Shown here: one piece after another, positions 5,962 to 9,184 of the stretch
How positions within the stretch are numbered: the first letter of the stretch is position 1
How the letters are laid out: the number at the start of each line of letters is the position of its first letter
From: an uncultured Bacilli bacterium
Lineage (GTDB): Bacteria > Bacillota_I > Bacilli_A > RFN20 > CAG-631
Length of the DNA stretch: 9,184 bases
Direction of reading: 5' to 3'
Assembly: GCA_934202505.1 (NCBI GenBank)
Contig: CAKPXW010000068.1
Location: forward strand, 1 to 9,184
Position numbers and translations under genes: made by a program
Notes under the pieces: model-generated
Told to the model about the DNA's origin: nothing
What the model saw: the letters and a program-made list of their open reading frames with translations, nothing else
The model's database searches: none

Positions 5962-6419
5962 GTAAAGTTTTTATGTTAATTGGAATTCCAGGGTCTGGAA
6001 AAACAACATATGCTAAAAATGTATTACAAAAGAAATATCCTCAAGCAGTTTTAATATCTTCAGATGAAGTAAGAAATAAGAATCCAAATATGGATGAAAA
6101 ATTAATTTGGGTAGAAATATATAAGTTATGTAAAGAAAATTTGTCTATGGATAAAGATATTATATATGATGCTACAAATATTACTGTAAATGTTCGTGAT
6201 CGTTTTGATGAAAAGTTGAAAGATTTTAATTTAAAATATGATAAAATTGCTTATTATTTTCCAACTAAAGCTAAAATTTGTTATGAACGAGTTATAAATC
6301 GCAATAATGATAAAAATGAACGTTTTTTACCACCTGAAGTAGTATTAAGTTATGGCAATAAAATAATTCCTCCATCAATTGTCGAAGGTTTTAAAGAAAT
6401 ATTTGTAATTGATAGGTAA
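5958..6419 (+). CDS. AAA_33-type P-loop kinase, polynucleotide-kinase-like
   Basis: A 153-aa single-domain P-loop protein. Walker A is GIPGSGKTT (9-17), followed by SSDEVRN (34-40), where T4 polynucleotide kinase-like enzymes hold an Asp for the phosphate acceptor, and by IIYDATNI (68-75), the DATN motif typical of this group. A lid with Arg residues (YERVINRNNDKNERF, 109-123) and a C-terminal helix with a hydrophobic strand (EIFVIDR) complete the fold. Related proteins phosphorylate nucleic-acid 5' ends or small molecules; the substrate here cannot be named. It is compact, with no phosphatase or ligase domain such as found in RNA-repair fusions. Its ATG overlaps the previous stop by 4 nt, so it is the third cistron after asnA and the S51 hydrolase. 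It is followed by 105 nt of structured sequence before a terminator. Confidence 0.78.
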   Translation: MSKVFMLIGIPGSGKTTYAKNVLQKKYPQAVLISSDEVRNKNPNMDEKLIWVEIYKLCKENLSMDKDIIYDATNITVNVRDRFDEKLKDFNLKYDKIAYYFPTKAKICYERVINRNNDKNERFLPPEVVLSYGNKIIPPSIVEGFKEIFVIDR

Positions 6420-6448
6420 AAAAATGTTTTTTTTTAATATAGTATAGG

Positions 6449-6557
6449 TGTAGAGGCTAACTACTTAGCATCTACAAGTACAATTATATTTCCAAACAAA
6501 AATCCAAATCCCTTCTTAATTATTGGAAACAGTTATTAAAATAACTGTTTTCTTTTT
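6449..6557 (+). ncRNA. Candidate small RNA or structured 3' region of the asnA operon
   Basis: About 105 nt lie between the kinase stop and the terminator. They contain a hairpin at 6449-6476: TGTAGA with TCTACA and GCTAA with TTAGC, split by one G/A mismatch, loop CTAC. TTTCCAA (6489-6495) is complementary to TTGGAAA (6523-6529), which overlaps the left arm of the terminator and would compete with it. There is an AT-rich stretch with possible -10 elements at 6434-6447 but no good -35. Either a 3'-derived small RNA or simply a long 3' untranslated region would fit; no known RNA family is recognised. Confidence 0.3.
6525..6557 (+). terminator. Intrinsic terminator of the asnA operon
   Basis: GGAAACAGTTA (6525-6535) and TAACTGTTTTC (6542-6552) form an 11-bp stem with one G-U pair and a six-nt loop, followed by five T (6553-6557). 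It closes the plus-strand transcript 3 nt before the opposing terminator of the SGNH gene. Confidence 0.82.
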
Positions 6558-6559
6558 AT

Positions 6560-6589
6560 AAAAAAAGATAGAAGATAAACCTTCTATCT
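6560..6589 (-). terminator. Intrinsic terminator of the SGNH lipoprotein gene
   Basis: Read on the minus strand, AGATAGAAG (6589-6581) pairs perfectly with CTTCTATCT (6574-6566) over 9 bp with a 6-nt loop, then runs into seven T (6566-6560). It lies 16 nt after the stop of the SGNH gene and back-to-back with the plus-strand terminator. Confidence 0.82.
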
Positions 6590-6604
6590 ATTAAATCAAT
6601 ATTA

Positions 6605-7765
6605 TTAGTTATTAATTATAAATTTATATAATTCTTCATGTCCTAGTTCTGTTAAATGAACACTATCTTTATAGTAACCACCCTTACCAAAATATGGCTT
6701 TAAATAATCCCATGGATCTAAATATCTACATGAAAATTCTTGGGCAATTTCTTTACTTGCTTGGCGATAATCTTCATAACCATATTTAGTACCATACTTA
6801 GTATCTTTTGTTAAATCATATTGAGAATAAGTGCAATTTAATATTACAATTCTAACACTTGGATTAACTTCTTTTAATTTTCTAATAATCCATCTAAAAC
6901 TACCTTTATATGATTCACAATTTTTTAAAGAGAAAATATCAGTTAAGTCATCTTCACTATCTATTGCAGGTTGGAAATACTGATCATTGTGACCATAAGC
7001 GATGAAAACATAATCAGCATCTTTACATTCATTAATATGTTTAGAAACATTTGTAACAGCATCATCTACTACAAGAGTTCCATTAGCATTATGATATTCT
7101 TTATAAATATTACTACCTGCAAAGGTATAAGTAAGTGTTGTTCCTCCAATAGCAAAATTGTTTCGTGAAGACATTTCCATATTTTCTTCTAATATTTGAG
7201 AATATGTTTTACCATTTCCAATTGTAGCTTGAGCAGAAACACTATCTCCAAAAACAACTAATTTTTTTCCTTTTAATGCCCCTTTATCGAATTTAAAAGA
7301 AGTAGCATTACTATCATTTTCAGTTACAGTAACAATAATGTCTTTATAATAATTATCATAAATAAGTCTAATAGCAGTTTTCCCAACGCCAATAGCTTTA
7401 AAATATCCATTTTCTCCAACGGCAATATTTGGATTAGCACTAATATATTTAAAATTAGTAGCAGCTACATCATCTCCAAGATAATATGTTTCATTATACT
7501 TTATGCCATTTTGTTCAAATGAATATAAGTTAATTTCGTTAAAGTCAAGAAGAATAGGATCTTCTATTAAATTAGAATCGCTTTCAAAATAATTTATGCT
7601 ACTTTCATTAGTATTTGAATTCATATTTTCACTTTCACTAGTATTAGTACTTTCATTTGATGACTCACTGATAGAGTCTTGATTAGAAGATGTATTGGAA
7701 TTATTATTGCAACTAATTATGGAAGCTGCAAATAGTATTGAAGTAATTAAAAATCTTTTTTTCAT
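6605..7765 (-). CDS. Secreted lipoprotein: Ig-like domain plus SGNH/GDSL hydrolase
   Basis: A 386-aa surface lipoprotein. MKKRF and a short hydrophobic segment lead to lipobox IISC, with Cys19 as the lipidated residue. A Ser/Asn/Glu-rich linker (20-65) spans the envelope. Residues about 70-150 resemble a bacterial Ig-like (BIG2) domain, with ISANPNIAVGENGYFKAIGVGKTAI in the usual place, written here in part. The catalytic domain (164-386) has all SGNH blocks: FGDSVS with Ser175, AIGGTT (205-210), YGHND with Asn260, and DSVHLTELGH with Asp367 and His370. SGNH enzymes of this kind are mostly carbohydrate or peptidoglycan O-acetylesterases; the true ester is unknown. The start is supported by AAAGGT (7782-7777). 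It is single-gene, closed by its own terminator, and divergent from the glycosidase-like lipoprotein, with a shared promoter region that suggests joint control. Domain calls are firm, substrate not. Confidence 0.9.
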   Translation of the reverse strand: MKKRFLITSILFAASIISCNNNSNTSSNQDSISESSNESTNTSESENMNSNTNESSINYFESDSNLIEDPILLDFNEINLYSFEQNGIKYNETYYLGDDVAATNFKYISANPNIAVGENGYFKAIGVGKTAIRLIYDNYYKDIIVTVTENDSNATSFKFDKGALKGKKLVVFGDSVSAQATIGNGKTYSQILEENMEMSSRNNFAIGGTTLTYTFAGSNIYKEYHNANGTLVVDDAVTNVSKHINECKDADYVFIAYGHNDQYFQPAIDSEDDLTDIFSLKNCESYKGSFRWIIRKLKEVNPSVRIVILNCTYSQYDLTKDTKYGTKYGYEDYRQASKEIAQEFSCRYLDPWDYLKPYFGKGGYYKDSVHLTELGHEELYKFIINN

Positions 7766-7790
7766 ACTAGCATCGACCTTTCTTATAATA

Positions 7791-7813
7791 ATTATAGCAT
7801 TATTTGCTATAAT
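7791..7813. promoter_or_regulatory. Palindromic bidirectional promoter of the two lipoprotein genes
   Basis: ATTATAGCA (7791-7799) and TGCTATAAT (7805-7813) are perfect reverse complements around TTATT. Each strand thus carries the extended -10 TGCTATAAT pointing outward, toward the SGNH gene (start 7765) and toward the glycosidase-like gene (start 7883). No good -35 is seen on either side, consistent with extended -10 promoters. The same dyad could be an operator. A second candidate for the plus strand is TGATATTAT at 7846-7854 with TTTTAA 17 bp upstream. Confidence 0.5.
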
Positions 7814-7882
7814 TTTTTTATTTTATTTTAAAATCAAAATATTTATGATATTATTTTATAAATATGACACAGGGAGAAACTT

Positions 7883-9184
7883 ATGAAAAGAAAAAACAAA
7901 CTTTTTTTGACACTAATTTTCTTAACTAGTTGTTCTAACAATAATATAAATTCAAATAGTAATTCTATTGTAGAAAATGTCACAACCAGTGAAGGAAAAA
8001 CATCAGAAAATGAAAAAGTATTTGCAGATGAAATGTATTATAAAGAAGAAAAAACAAATGACCATTTTTTAACGGATTCTTCTTTATATTCTTTATCTAA
8101 TGAGGAAATTTCTAAAGGATATAAAGATATTTATGATGATACAACTAATAATATAAGTCTATCAACTATTAAATATGGTGAAATGTTTATAAATGGTACA
8201 TTACAATCATCACTTACTGAAAAAGGAAAAATAAATGATGATGCTAGATTTGTTTTCTATACAGAAAATATAGCAAGAATTGTATCGTTAAGTGAGGGAT
8301 ATGCCTTTTCTATCCCAAGTAAAAAAATTTTAAAAACAGATTTTACAAAATCGCAATATATAAGCAAATATAGTAACGATGAATCTATTATTACTATTAG
8401 TAAAGAAGGATCAAATCCTTATAATACATGGGATTTATATTACAATTCTTGGCTTGCTAAATATCTAAATTCAAATTTATTTTTTACATCTAATAATTTA
8501 ATACATACAAAAGATAAATCTATTGAAAATATAAATGGCTATCAAGTTTATAAATATAACATATTTATTGAAGATAGTGAAAATGTTGAAAGACCATATT
8601 ATAATATTGCTATAATAAAAAAAGAAAGTGATTATAAAAATTTTATTTTATTAGTTATGAAATCAAAAACTAATCAAAATGAAACATTTGATAAAATTGT
8701 CGCATCTTATAAAAAAATAAATAATTATGGATTAAGAAAAGGAAAAAGTAATTATGAAGTTAAAATTCCTTCTTATTGGAGTTATGAAACACAAAAATAT
8801 TATAAAAAATTGCTTGAACAAGAATATATAGATTGGGGAATATTTAAAACTTCCATTACCGAAGATAATGCAAAAAAAGTCAAGGAAAATAATGATAAAA
8901 TGGAACAATTAGTAGATTATAATTTTGATATTTTGCCAACATATACGCATATAGGTAAAATAAACAACTATACAAATTTTCCTTTAGAATCATTAAAAGA
9001 ATTAGCTTCAGGAAATGGATTTAATAATAAAATGGTTGTGCAATTTACTTTACAATTTACAACTTCTAATAATACAAATCTTGATAGATATACTCCAATG
9101 TTTGATATTTTAAGAGGAAAATATGATGATTATTTCACTAAAATGGCCCTTGATTTAAAAGAATATGGTATGCCAGTATTATTT
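7883..9184 (+). CDS. Large secreted lipoprotein with GH26-like glycosidase domain, C-terminus beyond the window
   Basis: The frame is open for 434 codons to the right edge. MKRKNK and a short hydrophobic core lead to a classical lipobox LTSC (Cys17), so the protein is anchored outside the membrane. An Asn/Ser/Glu-rich linker (18-60) follows. Residues about 95-280 form a region I cannot name, with alternating strands (for example YAFSIPSK, 140-147, and YYNIAIIKK, 239-247) and a helix FDKIVASYKKI (269-279). From about 290 it looks like a TIM barrel: PSYWSYETQKYY, VDWGIF-like YIDWGIF (315-321), FDILPTYTHIG (348-358), VVQFTLQFTTSN (385-396) and YTPMFDILRGKYDDYF (403-418), then YGMPVLF at the edge, where GH26-type enzymes place the strand before their His-Glu catalytic segment. 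The catalytic residues lie outside the window, so activity is unproven. The start is set by AGGGAG 6 nt upstream. Lipoprotein secure, GH26-like moderate. Confidence 0.72.
   Translation, partial: MKRKNKLFLTLIFLTSCSNNNINSNSNSIVENVTTSEGKTSENEKVFADEMYYKEEKTNDHFLTDSSLYSLSNEEISKGYKDIYDDTTNNISLSTIKYGEMFINGTLQSSLTEKGKINDDARFVFYTENIARIVSLSEGYAFSIPSKKILKTDFTKSQYISKYSNDESIITISKEGSNPYNTWDLYYNSWLAKYLNSNLFFTSNNLIHTKDKSIENINGYQVYKYNIFIEDSENVERPYYNIAIIKKESDYKNFILLVMKSKTNQNETFDKIVASYKKINNYGLRKGKSNYEVKIPSYWSYETQKYYKKLLEQEYIDWGIFKTSITEDNAKKVKENNDKMEQLVDYNFDILPTYTHIGKINNYTNFPLESLKELASGNGFNNKMVVQFTLQFTTSNNTNLDRYTPMFDILRGKYDDYFTKMALDLKEYGMPVLF

Noticed and set aside
6449..6476. Hairpin as a terminator of the kinase gene
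   Set aside because: It is followed by AGTACAATT with no T-run; the real terminator is at 6525-6557.
6449..6476. Possible tRNA fragment (stem with a short loop)
   Set aside because: No cloverleaf, no T-arm GTTC and no CCA-side acceptor can be found around it.
7695..7886. Plus-strand 63-codon hydrophobic frame across the divergent promoter
   Set aside because: It is antisense to the SGNH start, lacks a ribosome site and crosses the promoter dyad; the hydrophobicity reflects T-rich DNA.
1..9184. CRISPR array, insertion sequence, rRNA or attachment site
   Set aside because: No regularly spaced direct repeats, transposase or integrase motifs, terminal inverted repeats or conserved RNA gene sequences were seen in the window.

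Overview
The window is strongly AT-rich. Its genes have Bacillota-type Shine-Dalgarno sites (AAGGAG, GGAGGA), short lipoprotein signal peptides followed by Asn/Ser-rich linkers, and TGA used as a normal stop (asnA and the next gene), with Trp always TGG. It therefore uses the standard bacterial code, not the Mycoplasma code. I infer a low-GC, probably host-associated member of the Bacillota (an Erysipelotrichia or RF39-like gut lineage would fit). The sequence alone does not fix the taxon.

Region 1 (1-3184, minus strand) is one operon. A promoter at 3156-3184 drives a two-domain DUF1538 membrane protein, then two different PII-fold proteins, then a glycerate kinase that runs off the left edge. 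Spacing is 0-9 nt throughout. The DUF1538/PII part looks like an ion transporter with its own nitrogen/energy-sensing regulators; the kinase is an unexplained passenger.

Region 2 (3255-3873) is a scar. The last 49 codons of a MATE drug exporter (minus) and the last ~154 codons of what looks like a MerR-type regulator (plus) sit tail-out, and both frames close at the same few bases (3405-3408). One deletion through a divergent regulator/exporter pair would leave exactly this.

Region 3 (3898-6557, plus strand) starts with a promoter embedded in a 13-bp inverted repeat and a structured leader, then a 75-aa zinc-ribbon protein and an intrinsic terminator. Only 21 nt later comes a tightly coupled trio with ATGA overlaps: aspartate-ammonia ligase (asnA), a peptidase E-like S51 hydrolase and a P-loop kinase. 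A structured 3' region that may yield a small RNA ends in a terminator. A back-to-back terminator on the other strand closes the next gene.

Region 4 (6605-9184) has two divergent secreted lipoproteins sharing a palindromic promoter: an SGNH/GDSL hydrolase with a bacterial Ig-like domain (minus) and a large glycosidase-like lipoprotein, probably GH26-related, cut by the right edge (plus). Together they suggest surface processing of an acylated polysaccharide. I see no rRNA, tRNA, CRISPR array or insertion sequence.
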